Shown: positions 43,336-52,919 of the stretch, in pieces
How the letters are laid out: each line of letters opens with the position of its first letter
How positions within the stretch are numbered: the stretch's first letter is position 1
Position numbers and translations under genes: made by a program
Assembly (NCBI GenBank): GCA_035502095.1
Contig: DATJUX010000036.1
Location: 124,001 to 188,000 of the forward strand
From: JAKANT01 sp035502095
GTDB taxonomy: Bacteria > Pseudomonadota > Gammaproteobacteria > Burkholderiales > Burkholderiaceae_F
Direction: 5' to 3'
Length of the DNA: 64,000 nucleotides
The notes under the pieces: model-generated
The model's database searches: none
Told to the model about the DNA's origin: nothing
The model's input: only the letters and a program-made list of their open reading frames with translations

Positions 43336-44042
43336 CCGAAGTCATGCGCGCCGAACACGTGACCCGCACGCTCGAAGGCGAGGTGCCGGTCACGCTGGTG
43401 CGCAATGTCAACCTGAGCGTCGAGAGCGGCGAGTTCGTCTGCATCATGGGGCCGTCCGGCTCGGGCAAGTCGTCGCTGCTGTACCTGCTCGGCCTTCTCG
43501 ACGCGCCGACCGAAGGACGCGTGTTCGTCGCCGGCGAGGACACCAGCACGTTCGACGACGATCGTTTGTCCGACTTCCGCCTCGCCCGGCTCGGTTACGT
43601 ATTCCAGTTTCATTTCCTGCTCAACGAGTTCAGCGCGCTCGAGAACGTCCTGCTGCCGATGCGCAAGCTGGGCCGGGTCGCCGAAGAGGCGGCGCGCGAG
43701 CGCGCCGCGCAGCTGCTGGCTCGCCTCGGTGTCGGGGACCAGGCCGGCAAGCGTCCGGGCCAGCTGTCCGGCGGGCAGCGCCAGCGCGTCGCGATCGCGC
43801 GCGCGCTCGCCAACGATCCGCTCGTCATCCTTGCCGACGAACCGACCGGCAACCTCGATTCGGTGTCCGGCACCAACGTGCGCGACATCCTGCGCGATCT
43901 CACGCGCGAACTCGGCAAGGCCGTGGTCGCGGTGACGCACGATGCCAACTTCGCGTCGGTCGCCGATCGGCGCATCGGCATCGTCGACGGGGAAGTCGAC
44001 CTCGGCTGGACCGGGGCAAGGCCCGCTCCGTCGGGGACGTGA
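43332..44042 (+). CDS. ABC transporter ATP-binding protein (MacB/LolD type)
   Basis: A 236-residue ATPase with Walker A GPSGSGKSSLL near residue 40, the Q-loop FQFHFLLNEFSAL, signature LSGGQRQRVAIARALAND, Walker B VILADEPTGNLDS and the H-loop VVAVTHDANFA. In MacB the ATPase and permease are one chain; here they are separate, as in LolCDE-like systems. ATGA overlap couples it to the permease gene. The next 236 bases up to 44278 hold no clear gene. Confidence 0.94.
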   Translation: MTEVMRAEHVTRTLEGEVPVTLVRNVNLSVESGEFVCIMGPSGSGKSSLLYLLGLLDAPTEGRVFVAGEDTSTFDDDRLSDFRLARLGYVFQFHFLLNEFSALENVLLPMRKLGRVAEEAARERAAQLLARLGVGDQAGKRPGQLSGGQRQRVAIARALANDPLVILADEPTGNLDSVSGTNVRDILRDLTRELGKAVVAVTHDANFASVADRRIGIVDGEVDLGWTGARPAPSGT

Positions 44043-44278
44043 ACGGCGCGCGGGCGCGAGGCCAATATTCGACCGCATTCCGCGAGGGCGCGCCGGACCC
44101 GTAGGCGGACGCAGGGGCTCTTGTGCCGGCAGCAGGATCAGGCGGCATTCGATGAAGTCGAAGTCGATCTCGAAGATGCGGCGGCCCGCAGATAGGTGAT
44201 AGCCGTCGCGCCGGAGCGCGTCGGCGCTGACCCTATGCTTCCTCTCGCCGAATCCCCGGCACTGCCCGGAGAACCGCT

Positions 44279-45085
44279 GTGCAAAAGACCCGGATTGCGA
44301 CGATCGTCTGGAACGAATTCCAGCACGAACGCCAGAACGACGCCGTGCGTGCGATCTACCCCGACGGCATTCACTCGACCATTGCCACCGCGCTGCGCGA
44401 GACACCCGACCTGAGTCCCGGCGCGCTGCCGCTCGAAGTCTCCACCGCCACGCTTGACCAGCCCGACCACGGCCTGACCGAGGAGCGTCTTGCCGGCTGC
44501 GACGTGCTGCTCTGGTGGGGCCACAAGGCGCACGCGAAGGTCGCCGACGCCGTCGTCGACCGCGTACAAAAGCGCGTGCTCGAAGGCATGGGGCTGATCG
44601 TGCTGCACTCGGGGCACTTCTCGAAGATCTTCCGCCGCATGCTCGGCACGAACTGCTCGCTGAAGTGGCGCGAGGCCGACGAGAAGGAACGGATCTGGGT
44701 CGTCGAACCCTCGCATCCGATCGCCGCCGGACTGGGCGAGTATTTCGAGCTGCCGTACGAGGAGATGTACGGCGAGCGCTTCGATGTGCCCGCGCCGGAC
44801 CAGACTGTATTCATCTCCTGGTTCGAGGGCGGCGAGGTGTTCCGCTCGGGCCTGACCTGGCAGCGCGGCCACGGCCGCATCTTCTACTTCCGCCCCGGCC
44901 ACGAGGCGTATCCGACCTACCACGACCGCACGGTCCAGCGCGTGCTCGCGAATGCCGTGCAGTGGGCCGCTCCGCGCGTGAACAAGGTCGATGCCTGCCC
45001 GATGTCGCCGCCGCTGGAGAAGATCGCAAAGAAGGACGCCAGCTTCGGGAAGGTCGGCATCCCGCAAGGCAAGAAGGACCTCTGA
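44279..45085 (+). CDS. ThuA-like domain protein
   Basis: A 268-residue protein of the ThuA (trehalose utilisation) fold, related to class I glutamine amidotransferases. Motifs are TIVWNEFQHERQNDAVRAIY, CDVLLWWGHKAHAKVADAVV and GMGLIVLHSGHFSKIFRRML. Read from a GTG at 44279. ThuA-like proteins take part in disaccharide and sugar-derivative catabolism and are often coded next to Gfo/Idh/MocA oxidoreductases, as here (one base between stop and next ATG). Confidence 0.9.
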   Translation: MQKTRIATIVWNEFQHERQNDAVRAIYPDGIHSTIATALRETPDLSPGALPLEVSTATLDQPDHGLTEERLAGCDVLLWWGHKAHAKVADAVVDRVQKRVLEGMGLIVLHSGHFSKIFRRMLGTNCSLKWREADEKERIWVVEPSHPIAAGLGEYFELPYEEMYGERFDVPAPDQTVFISWFEGGEVFRSGLTWQRGHGRIFYFRPGHEAYPTYHDRTVQRVLANAVQWAAPRVNKVDACPMSPPLEKIAKKDASFGKVGIPQGKKDL

Positions 45086-45086
45086 C

Positions 45087-46160
45087 ATGGGCGAATTTCA
45101 GAACGTGGCCGCGACCGGGCCGCGCCTGCGCGTCGGCGTGGTCGGCCTCGGCATCGGACGCAAGCACATCGAAGGCTGGCGCCAGCATCCGGCGGTCGAG
45201 GTGGTCGCGATCGCCGATTCCGACCCCGCGCGCCTGCAGGCAGTCGGAATCGAGTTCGCCGTCGCGGCCCGCCACACGAGCGCCGACAGCATGCTCGCCG
45301 CCGGCGGCCTGGACGCGCTCAGCATCTGCACACCGAACAAGTTCCACAAACAGCTCACGCTCGCCGCGTTCGCCGCCGGCTGCCACGTGCTGTGCGAGAA
45401 GCCGATGGCGATGAACGCCGACGAAGGCCGCGCGATGCTCGCCGCCGCGCAGCGTGCCGGCCGGCGGCTGATGATCAACTTCTCGTATCGCTTCTCGGCG
45501 GCCTCGCGCGGGCTGAAGGCGCAGGTCGAATCCGGCATGTTCGGCGAGTTCTACTTCGGCCGCAGCGTCTGGCATCGGCGCCGCGGCATGCCCGGCTTCG
45601 GCGGCTGGTTCGGCAACAAGGCGCTGTCCGGCGGCGGGCCGCTGATCGACCTGGGCGTGCACCGGCTCGACCTTGCGCTGTGGCTGATGGGCTACCCGAG
45701 GCCGACCTGGGTGCTCGGCAGCACGCACGACCCGATCGCCCGCGAACTCGCGGCGCAGGCCGGCAAGACTTTCGATGTCGAAGACCTCGCTGCCGCGCTG
45801 ATCCGCTTCGACACCGGCGCAACGCTCATCCTCGAGGCGTCGTGGGCGGCGAACATCCAGGAAGCCGAGCTGATGGAGACGCGCCTGCTCGGCACCCGGG
45901 CCGGCCTGCTGCAGAAGAACCTGAACGAGGGCTACACCTTCGAGGCGTACATCTTCACCGAGAAGGACGGGGCGGAACTGGACATCCACCTGCACCCGCC
46001 CGCGGTGCCGGCCCGCTCCGGCATGCACGACTTCGCGCAAGCCATCCTCGGCGGCACACCGCACCCGGCGCCCGGCGAGGAGGGGTTGATCGTGATGCAG
46101 ATCCTCGACGCGATCTACGAGAGCGCGCGCACCGGCGCCCCGGTGCGCATCGAGTCGTGA
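45087..46160 (+). CDS. Gfo/Idh/MocA family NAD(P)-dependent oxidoreductase
   Basis: A 357-residue sugar-type dehydrogenase with Rossmann motif LRVGVVGLGIGRKHIEGW, the second cofactor motif CHVLCEKPMAMNADEGRAM (EKP lysine) and the C-terminal alpha/beta domain with GGGPLIDLGVHRLDLALWLM. Members oxidise or reduce sugars and inositols, or remove side groups. ATG at 45087 has AAGGACC upstream. It is coupled to the ThuA-like gene and probably acts in the same sugar-modification pathway. Confidence 0.93.
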   Translation: MGEFQNVAATGPRLRVGVVGLGIGRKHIEGWRQHPAVEVVAIADSDPARLQAVGIEFAVAARHTSADSMLAAGGLDALSICTPNKFHKQLTLAAFAAGCHVLCEKPMAMNADEGRAMLAAAQRAGRRLMINFSYRFSAASRGLKAQVESGMFGEFYFGRSVWHRRRGMPGFGGWFGNKALSGGGPLIDLGVHRLDLALWLMGYPRPTWVLGSTHDPIARELAAQAGKTFDVEDLAAALIRFDTGATLILEASWAANIQEAELMETRLLGTRAGLLQKNLNEGYTFEAYIFTEKDGAELDIHLHPPAVPARSGMHDFAQAILGGTPHPAPGEEGLIVMQILDAIYESARTGAPVRIES

Positions 46161-46315
46161 GCGTTGCCGGCGGGCTGGATCCCGGCGCAAGCGGGCGAGG
46201 GAATCGTCGACTCAGATTCCCGCCGCGCTCTTCTGCCCGCAACTCGTCGAAGCTTTCTCCGATCTGAGCGTCGCCGCCTGACGCCGAGCTTGCAGCGACC
46301 GCGCTCGCGGTGAGC

Positions 46316-46340
46316 GCGCAAGCTGAGATCGAGCTTGCGC
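46316..46340. terminator. Nine-pair hairpin downstream of the Gfo/Idh/MocA gene
   Basis: GCGCAAGCT (46316-46324) and AGCTTGCGC (46332-46340) are perfectly complementary around a seven-base loop, followed by ATCTTT. It lies 155 bases after the stop at 46160 and may end that transcript. The remainder of 46161-46472 shows only a CTGGATCCCGGCGCAAGCGG repeat-like stretch near 46175 and no gene. Confidence 0.4.
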
Positions 46341-46472
46341 ATCTTTCATTCACGCGGCGAAGTGCCGCTGCTCGATCGTTCGGCGCCGCGCCTTCGCTCC
46401 AACAATGTCCTGCGTCCGGTCGACGGGCCGACGCGTCGGCAACCGCAGTCGACATGCGTCCGAGGCCAGCGA

Positions 46473-48012
46473 GTGCTCGTGCATCCTGCTCCGAATTGGA
46501 CTTCCGTCGTCACGCCGTGCCCAGCCGTGCTCGTGCTCCGGGTCGCGCTGGCGTTCGCGCTCGCGCTCGCGCTGCCTTCCGCTGTCGCCCAGATTACGTT
46601 TCGTTCGAGCGCCAGCGCGACATCCGCGAGCGGATCGACCCTCGGCATCGCCGTTCCAGCGGGAACCACGCTTGGCGACGTGATGATCGCGAGCATCGCG
46701 ATTCGACCCTGCAGCAACAACAGCGGCGCCGCCTGCACGGAGACGCTGACCGCGCCGGCGGCCTGGACCCTGGTCAACTCGATGGACCAGACGACCGGCG
46801 GCGGCACCGGTGGCGCCGACGCTCGCGGTGACGACCTGCTCCGTCCCCGCGGGCTGCACCGCGGGCACGCTGTCGGCATCGCTCGCGTCCACCTCGGGTT
46901 CGATCAGCGGTACCGCCACCTACACCGAGGCCGGCGTCATCACCGCGACCATGACCGATTCGACCTTCGCCGCCGTAGACGCTGCCGATTCGACCCTCGC
47001 CGAGCGCACGATCACCAGCGCGGCGATCACGGTCGGCCGCTTCGTGCCGGACGCATACCTCCTCTCGACCACGACGGCACCGAGTTTCGCCGCGCCGACG
47101 TGCAGCAGCGGCAGCGGAGTGCAATCGTTCGTGTTCGTCGGCCAGGGCTTTGCGCTCGGCACCGCGCCGGTCGTGCTCGCGACGCCGATCAACTTCGGCG
47201 GCACGGTGCTCGCGAATGCGCGGCCCCGTTTCGGCACCAGCGCCGTCACGACGACGCTCGCCGCAGGCGGAGCACCGGTCGCGATGAGCGGCGGCGTGAC
47301 GGCGAGTTCGGTGACCGAGTCGAGCACGGCGACCATCAACTTCACCGGCTCGGGCTTCGGCTTCGCACGCGGGACCACACCGGTGGCGAGTTTCACGCCA
47401 AGCATCGGCATGACGGTGGACGTGAGCGATACCACCGAAACCGGGACGGCCGGCAACTCGGCCATCGACGACTCCGGCGCACTCACGATCAGCCCGATCG
47501 CCTTCGCGGGCGGCGCCGGCACGTTCTACTACGGCCGTATCGAGCTATATCCGACTTATGGCGACTACCGGCGCAGCATGATCGTGCCGCTCGAGGTGCA
47601 GGCGTGGAACGGGCTCGGCTGGATGCCGCTCACCGCCGCCGCCGCGTGCGTCGGCGCCGGCGCGACGACGTTCGCCTACAGTCAGCCGACCGGCTGGCTT
47701 GCCGGCTCGGGCGGCGCGTTCGACTGCGGGACGCTCGTGGCCAGCACCGTGACGACGAACAACGGACGAGCGACGATTCCGCTCGCCAAGCCGGTTTACG
47801 GGGGCACGACGCAGCCGTCGGCGATGACGCTGACCCTGAACGTGCTTGCATCGCCCTCGGGCCAGAGTTGCAGCGCCCTGAACACGAGCGCCACGGCAAC
47901 GACCACCGCGATGCCCTGGCTCGCGACGCCTGCGGGCGCCAACCCCAGCGCGCGCGTGACCTGGGGCCGTGTGCGCGCCGACGCACTGTACGTTCGCGAG
48001 CGTTTCGACTGA
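46473..48012 (+). pseudogene. MshQ-like DUF6701 surface protein, internal deletion and frame break
   Basis: A signal-like stretch (VLRVALAFALALALPSAVAQ) is followed by TLGDVMIASIAIRPCSNNSG and TLVNSMDQTTGGGTGG, the N-terminal repeat typical of long MshQ/DUF6701 proteins. At about 46810 the frame shifts and the sequence continues as APTLAVTTCSVPAGCTAGTL, the late part of the same family, then RFVPDAYLLSTTTAP and the C-terminal DUF6701 domain up to SARVTWGRVRADALYVRERF. The domains between are missing. A large deletion has joined the two ends out of frame, so no full protein can be made; the C-terminal part alone has an open frame from 46810. The start codon is uncertain. Confidence 0.65.
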
Positions 48013-48176
48013 GTCGCGTTCGCGCCGCATCGTTGCGGACGACGCAACGTGCGGGTTCCTTTCATCCGCTCATGCACCGTTCCGCGCTCGAGGTCCGCTT
48101 GCGCCGCCGGCCCGTCAAGGGATCACACTAGCGGGCAAGAGGAGGAGGTCGTGCACCGACCTGTCGAGGAGGCACT

Positions 48177-48926
48177 ATGGATCTGCTTTCCGCACGCGCG
48201 CTGGCTGCCTATTGGTCAGGCACCGAGGTGGCGGCGAACGTGGTCATCTTTCTGAACCTGCTGGGAGCGCTGCTGCTGGGAATTCTGGTCGGCTACGAAC
48301 GCTCGTTCCACGGACGTGCCGCCGGCATGCGCACGTACGGACTCGTCTGCATGGCATCGGCGGCCCTGACCGTCTTCGCCGGCTACCCGGACATGTGGTT
48401 CGGCGGACACGGTGCGGCACCGCCGTACAGCGACCCGACGCGCGTCGTCCAGGGGATCGTCACCGGCATCGGCTTCCTGGGCGCCGGTGTCATCGTCAAG
48501 GAAGGGTTCAGCATCAGCGGACTGAATACGGCCGCCTCGATCTGGGCCGCTTCGGCGATCGGCGTGCTGCTCGGCGTCGGGTTCTACGCCGCGGCGATAT
48601 GTCTCGCCGTGTTGTCCGCCCTGTGCATGTCGCTGGTCTACCGGCTCGAACAGCGGCTGCCCGCGCGCGGCGGCGTCGTGGTCTCGGTTCGATACGAGAA
48701 GAGTTTCGCGCCCAGCGAAGAATCGCTGCGCAAGGTGTCGTTCGACCATGGCTATGAAATCGCGCACGGCAGTCTTTCCATCCGCTTCATCGACGGCCAG
48801 CCGGAGTGGCACTTCCTCGCCATCGCGCGCGACAAGCGGAAAGGCGCCTCGGTCGCCGAACTCGCCCGCATGATGAGTCACTACCGCGGCGTGGAAAGCT
48901 TCCACGTCGCACCGGCAAAGCATTGA
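48177..48926 (+). CDS. MgtC/SapB family membrane protein
   Basis: A 249-residue protein of the MgtC family. The membrane part has GILVGYERSFHGRAAGMRTY, with the family Arg/Glu, and QGIVTGIGFLGAGVIVKEGF. The C-terminal cytoplasmic domain (residues about 165-249) is ACT-like. MgtC proteins are linked to growth at low magnesium and to control of the F-ATPase in intracellular pathogens, but most environmental members have no known role. GAGGAGG lies before the ATG. It is followed by a second MgtC-type gene on the same strand. Confidence 0.9.
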   Translation: MDLLSARALAAYWSGTEVAANVVIFLNLLGALLLGILVGYERSFHGRAAGMRTYGLVCMASAALTVFAGYPDMWFGGHGAAPPYSDPTRVVQGIVTGIGFLGAGVIVKEGFSISGLNTAASIWAASAIGVLLGVGFYAAAICLAVLSALCMSLVYRLEQRLPARGGVVVSVRYEKSFAPSEESLRKVSFDHGYEIAHGSLSIRFIDGQPEWHFLAIARDKRKGASVAELARMMSHYRGVESFHVAPAKH

Positions 48927-49009
48927 AGGTCGGAACCGCGACGCGGTGGCCACGGTACGATTCGAAGCGAGCCTTTTGGACACGGACAGGAGTGATCGAA
49001 CCCAACCAC

Positions 49010-50311
49010 ATGCTCCCGAACGCCGAGTGGCCGTACCTGCAGATCCTGGTGCGCCTCGCACTGAGTCTCGCGCTCGGACTGCTGATCGGGCTCGAGCGTG
49101 AGCGGCGCGGCAAGGAAGCAGGACTGCGCACGTTCGGCTTCGTCTGCCTGCTTGGCGCGCTCGGCGGGTCGCTCGGCGACGCCTACGCGCTGCTGAGCCT
49201 CGCGCTGGTCGGCATGCTCGCGGTGCTCCTGAACGTGCAGACGCTGCGCGCCAACCAGGGGACCGAGCTCACGACATCGGCCGCGATGCTCGTCACGTGC
49301 GTGTCCGGCATCCTGTGCGGACAAGGCCACACGATCACGCCGGCGGCGGTGATGGTGATCGCGACCGCCCTGCTCGCTTGGAAGGAACGGCTGGCGGGCT
49401 TCTCGAGCGGACTCACGGAAGGCGAACTGCGCTCCGCGCTGCTGCTCGCGATCCTCGCGCTCGTGATCTACCCGGCGCTGCCGCGCGGCACGGTCGGACC
49501 CTGGAAGCTGATCGAGCCGCGCGCCGCGTGGGTGGCGGTGCTCCTGATCGCGAGCATCGGCTTCGTGAACTACGTGCTGTGGAAGATGTACGGCGCGCGG
49601 GGCACCGAGTTTTCCGGTTTCCTCGGCGGCCTCGTCAACAGCAACTTCACCGTCATCGAACTGGCCTCGCGGGTCGAGCAGGCGGTCGCGCCGTACGTCG
49701 ACGCGGCGTATCGCGGCATCCTGCTGGCAACCAGCGCGATGCTGGTGCGCAACGCCGCACTGCTCCTGATCCTCGCCCCGCTCGCGCTCGTCGATTCGTT
49801 CGCGCCGTTCATTCTGATGCTGGGCACGAGCACGGTGCTCGCCCTGTGGACCTATCGGCGGCGCGACCGCGCCGCGCGCGAGGAGGCGCCCGCGCTCGAT
49901 CTCGAACTGCCGTTCTCGTTGCCGCTTGCCCTCAGGTACGGCCTCATTTTCCTGCTGTTGCACGCTGTCGGCGAGGTCGCGCAGCGCCAGTTCGGCGCGT
50001 CCGGGTTCTACTTCGTCAGCGTCGTCGGCGGACTGATGTCGAGCGCGAGCGCGGTGGCGGCCGCGGCGACCCTCGCCGCGCGCGGAAGCATCGCACCGGA
50101 TGTCGCCGGAACCGGGGCCGCGCTCGCGTCGCTGACCAGCCTTGCGTTCAGCCTCTCGTTCGTCCTGCGCACCCACAACCGCGCCCTGATCCGCCGCCTC
50201 GCCATCGCGATGGTGTGCATCGCCATCGCCGGGGTCATCGGCATGCTGATCTGGGGACCGGTCCATCCGGCGCTGCAGCGGTGGATCCTGATGATCGGCG
50301 AACAGTTCTAG
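49010..50311 (+). CDS. MgtC/DUF4010 family membrane protein
   Basis: A 433-residue protein with an N-terminal MgtC-like domain (LVRLALSLALGLLIGLERER, AGLRTFGFVCLLGALGG) and a DUF4010 membrane domain (ALLLAILALVIYPALPRGTV, FSGFLGGLVNSNFTVIELAS). About ten transmembrane segments are visible. The family occurs in many proteobacteria and has no assigned function. The ATG at 49010 has AGGAG rather far upstream; in-frame GTG at 48992 is an alternative. It lies 83 bases behind the shorter MgtC gene, so the pair may be one operon. Confidence 0.87.
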   Translation: MLPNAEWPYLQILVRLALSLALGLLIGLERERRGKEAGLRTFGFVCLLGALGGSLGDAYALLSLALVGMLAVLLNVQTLRANQGTELTTSAAMLVTCVSGILCGQGHTITPAAVMVIATALLAWKERLAGFSSGLTEGELRSALLLAILALVIYPALPRGTVGPWKLIEPRAAWVAVLLIASIGFVNYVLWKMYGARGTEFSGFLGGLVNSNFTVIELASRVEQAVAPYVDAAYRGILLATSAMLVRNAALLLILAPLALVDSFAPFILMLGTSTVLALWTYRRRDRAAREEAPALDLELPFSLPLALRYGLIFLLLHAVGEVAQRQFGASGFYFVSVVGGLMSSASAVAAAATLAARGSIAPDVAGTGAALASLTSLAFSLSFVLRTHNRALIRRLAIAMVCIAIAGVIGMLIWGPVHPALQRWILMIGEQF

Positions 50312-50380
50312 CGGCGTGTAACGAACGCCTGATGCGGAAGCAATGCGCCGGGCTCTACCCGGGTGGCTGTGACTTCGGTC

Positions 50381-50447
50381 TGTCATTCCGGGCCGGCGGC
50401 GAGGAATCCCGGTGTCGCGAAGGGCCGGGATCCCTCGTCGATGACGG
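50381..50447. repeat. Dispersed palindromic-type element, longest copy
   Basis: The most complete copy of the dispersed element: TGTCATTCCGGGCCGGCGGC, then GAGGAATCCCGGTGTCGCGA, then GGGCCGGGATCCCTCGTCG followed by ATGAC. The ends TGTCAT and ATGAC are inverted repeats and GGAATCCC/GGGATCCC also pair. It lies between two convergent genes, where it could fold in the transcript of either. Confidence 0.6.
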
Positions 50448-50561
50448 GTTCGCAACTTTCCTCTTCCGACTTGGTTCCGACAGTCCACTCGGTCGCGTCT
50501 TGCCACCCGAGCCGCCGGCGCCCCGAGCGCGGAGCGTCCGGCCACGACGGGCCGGCGGACC

Positions 50562-51983
50562 TCATCCGCCAGCACTCCGCACGGCATTCCAGGCCGTAGC
50601 CATCGAGCGCACCGCGTGCAACATATCGGCTTCACGCGTGTCGTAACCGATGACCGAAACCCGCATCACCCACATCCCGCGCCACTGCGCGCCGCCCACG
50701 AAACATTGCCCGTCCTCCTGGATGCGAGCGATGGTCGCGCGGGTCAGGCGGTCGCCTTCGGCGGTCGACTCGCCCGCGCCGAAGCGCACGATGACCTGGT
50801 TCAGGACGACGTCGTTGACGATCGCGACGCCCGGCTCGCGGCCAAGACGTTCGGCGATCAGACCGGCCAGCCGCACGTGGCGTTCGACCATTTCGGCGAT
50901 GCCGTTGCGACCGAGATGCGCGATGAGCGCCCACGCGGCAAAGCCGCGGGCGCGCCGGGAAAGTTCGGGCACGAAGTGCGACGGATCCCGCTCGCCCTGA
51001 GAGGTCGGCAGGTAGCTTGCACTGATCGTCATCGCCCGCTCGTGCGCCGCGACGTCGCGGACGATCGCAAAGCCGCTGTCGTACGGTGTTTGCAGCCACT
51101 TGTGCCCGTCGGTGGCCCAGGAGTCCGCCTGATCGACGCCCGCCGCCAGTTGCGCGTGCGGCGGACAAGCCCGTGCCCAAAGGCCGAACGCGCCGTCGAC
51201 GTGGATCCACGCTCCGCGCGACCGGGCGATTGGTATCAGCGCCTCGAAGTCGTCGAAGGCACCGGTGTTGAGCTGGCCGGCCTGCAGGATCGCGATGCAC
51301 GGACCTCCCGTGGCCCCGAGCGCTTGCTCGAACGCGCCGGGCACGATGGCACCTTGCGCATCGGTCGCCACGCGCTTCACGCGGGCATGGCCCAGCCCGA
51401 GGTACTGGAGCGCCGAGAACACGGTGGCGTGCGCGTCGTCGCCAATCACGACTTCGATTGGCGGCGCTCCGAACAGACCCTGCGCGTCCGGGTCCCACCC
51501 GACCTCTCGCAGCACCTTGCCGCGCGCCGCCGCCAGGCAGACGAAGTTGGCCATCGTCGCGCCCGTGACGAATCCGACCGACGCCTCGCGCGGCAGATGC
51601 AACAACTCGAGCAACCACCGCGCCGCGACAGTCTCGCAAGCCGCCGCCGCGGGCGTACCTTGATGGTTCCCCGCGTTCTGTCCCCAGGCGGACGTCAACC
51701 AGTCCGCTGCCACACCGACAGGATGCGAGCTGCCGATCACCCACCCGAAAAAACGCCGGCCGGTCATCTTGTGCAGGCCGGGCGCTGCCAGGTCGACAAG
51801 GCGCTCGACGACGTCGGCAGCGGAGAGGCCGGCATCGGGCAGGACGCTCGAAAAGCGCGCGAGCATCTGCGCATAGTCCATTTCCGGGCGTTGAGGCCCG
51901 TCGTCGACCCGGCTGCGAAAGTCCTGCGCGTGTTTGGCTGCTCGATGCAGCGCTTCGGCGAGCGAGGGGGGCAGGGTCGGCAT
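50562..51983 (-). CDS. PLP-dependent amino-acid decarboxylase (group II/aromatic type)
   Basis: A 473-residue PLP enzyme of the group II decarboxylase family. Conserved pieces are HPVGVAADWLTSAWGQNAGN, GFVTGATMANFVCLAAARGK, AWIHVDGAFGLWARACPPHA and the PLP lysine near residue 296 in DSWATDGHKWLQTPYDSG. It removes the carboxyl group of an L-amino acid, most likely aromatic or glutamate-like. The ATG at 51983 has GGAG six bases before it; longer starts at 51995 and 52052 are open. It is monocistronic, convergent with the MgtC/DUF4010 gene. Confidence 0.9.
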   Translation of the reverse strand: MPTLPPSLAEALHRAAKHAQDFRSRVDDGPQRPEMDYAQMLARFSSVLPDAGLSAADVVERLVDLAAPGLHKMTGRRFFGWVIGSSHPVGVAADWLTSAWGQNAGNHQGTPAAAACETVAARWLLELLHLPREASVGFVTGATMANFVCLAAARGKVLREVGWDPDAQGLFGAPPIEVVIGDDAHATVFSALQYLGLGHARVKRVATDAQGAIVPGAFEQALGATGGPCIAILQAGQLNTGAFDDFEALIPIARSRGAWIHVDGAFGLWARACPPHAQLAAGVDQADSWATDGHKWLQTPYDSGFAIVRDVAAHERAMTISASYLPTSQGERDPSHFVPELSRRARGFAAWALIAHLGRNGIAEMVERHVRLAGLIAERLGREPGVAIVNDVVLNQVIVRFGAGESTAEGDRLTRATIARIQEDGQCFVGGAQWRGMWVMRVSVIGYDTREADMLHAVRSMATAWNAVRSAGG

Positions 51984-52214
51984 GGAAGTCTCCATCGGCG
52001 GCACTCGGCCGGGTGGTTGTTGGGTGTCGATAGGTGGAACGGCCTCGTTCATCCGACCGGATATTCCCCAGGGACACTTTGAAACTTGAGCGCGCCCGCG
52101 CGACGTCAACGGCCTGGTCCTCGTGTCACCGCCGCGGCGGCCTCGGAGCAGGCGGAGGTTCACGCTTCAAGGAGAGAGTCAGGACCCTCCTTGCGGTGAT
52201 CTGCGCAGCGAGCC

Positions 52215-52760
52215 TCAGCGCGCATGCAGCGCACGCTCGATTGCATCGATCAGGCCCTGCGGACCGAACGAGACGTCGACCACCTTGCGGTTTACGAAGA
52301 GACCCGGTGTCGCATGAACCGAACTGCGCTGCCCGCCGTCGATGTGCTCGCGCACCCGCTGAAGGTAGACGTGGTCGTCGATTTCCGCGTGATAGCGCGT
52401 CATGTCGAGCTCCAGCCGTTCGGCATAGCTCGCCAGCTGCTTGGCTTTCAGGTGCGCCTGGTTGTCGAACAGCAGATCGTGCATGGCCCAAAAGCGGCCT
52501 TGCGCCGCCGCACACTCCGCGGCTTCGGCGGCCAGCAGCGCGTGCGGGTGCACTTCCTCGAGCGGAAAGTGGCGAAAGACCAGCCGCAGCCTGCCGGCGA
52601 AACGCTCGAGCAGATGCTTGAGCAGCGGCGCCGTCTGCTTGCACGTGGGGCATTCGAAGTCGCCGTATTCGACCAGGGTCACCGCGGCATCCGGCGCACC
52701 CGTCAAGTTCTCGACGACTCCGACCGGTACGGCCAGGTCGTAGTGCATTTCTTGGTTCAT
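52215..52760 (-). CDS. DsbA-family thioredoxin-fold protein
   Basis: A 181-residue protein with the redox motif CPTC in VEYGDFECPTCKQTAPLLKH and the helical insert seen in DsbA-like Thioredoxin_4 proteins (FRHFPLEEVHPHALLAAEAA, FWAMHDLLFDNQAHLKAK). The cis-proline loop is VHATPGLFVNRKVV. There is no signal peptide, so it acts in the cytoplasm, as do the relatives fused to NhaA antiporters. Likely a thiol oxidoreductase; partner unknown. A GAGAGACC-type box lies before the ATG. Confidence 0.87.
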   Translation of the reverse strand: MNQEMHYDLAVPVGVVENLTGAPDAAVTLVEYGDFECPTCKQTAPLLKHLLERFAGRLRLVFRHFPLEEVHPHALLAAEAAECAAAQGRFWAMHDLLFDNQAHLKAKQLASYAERLELDMTRYHAEIDDHVYLQRVREHIDGGQRSSVHATPGLFVNRKVVDVSFGPQGLIDAIERALHAR

Positions 52761-52919
52761 GGTCTCTCAGAAGCCTGGATCTGGCGGACAAGAAGAAAAC
52801 TCACGCCGCGCAATTCGTTGCGGGCAGGTACGGACGACCGCGTCCGCCTTCAGAATACCCTCGAGCGCGCCGGGTCACACTGGCGCCCTCGCCCCTGTTC
52901 TCCTGCGCGGAAGGAACCC

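Noticed and set aside
43332..43352. ATGACCGAAGTCAT palindrome at the start of the ABC ATPase gene
   Set aside because: Shares a word with the dispersed repeats but is inside coding sequence at an ATGA overlap; probably chance.
44043..44278. Possible gene remnant on the minus strand (RRIFEIDFDFIECRLIL-like translation)
   Set aside because: One short phrase only, with no family match I can defend and no start or end.
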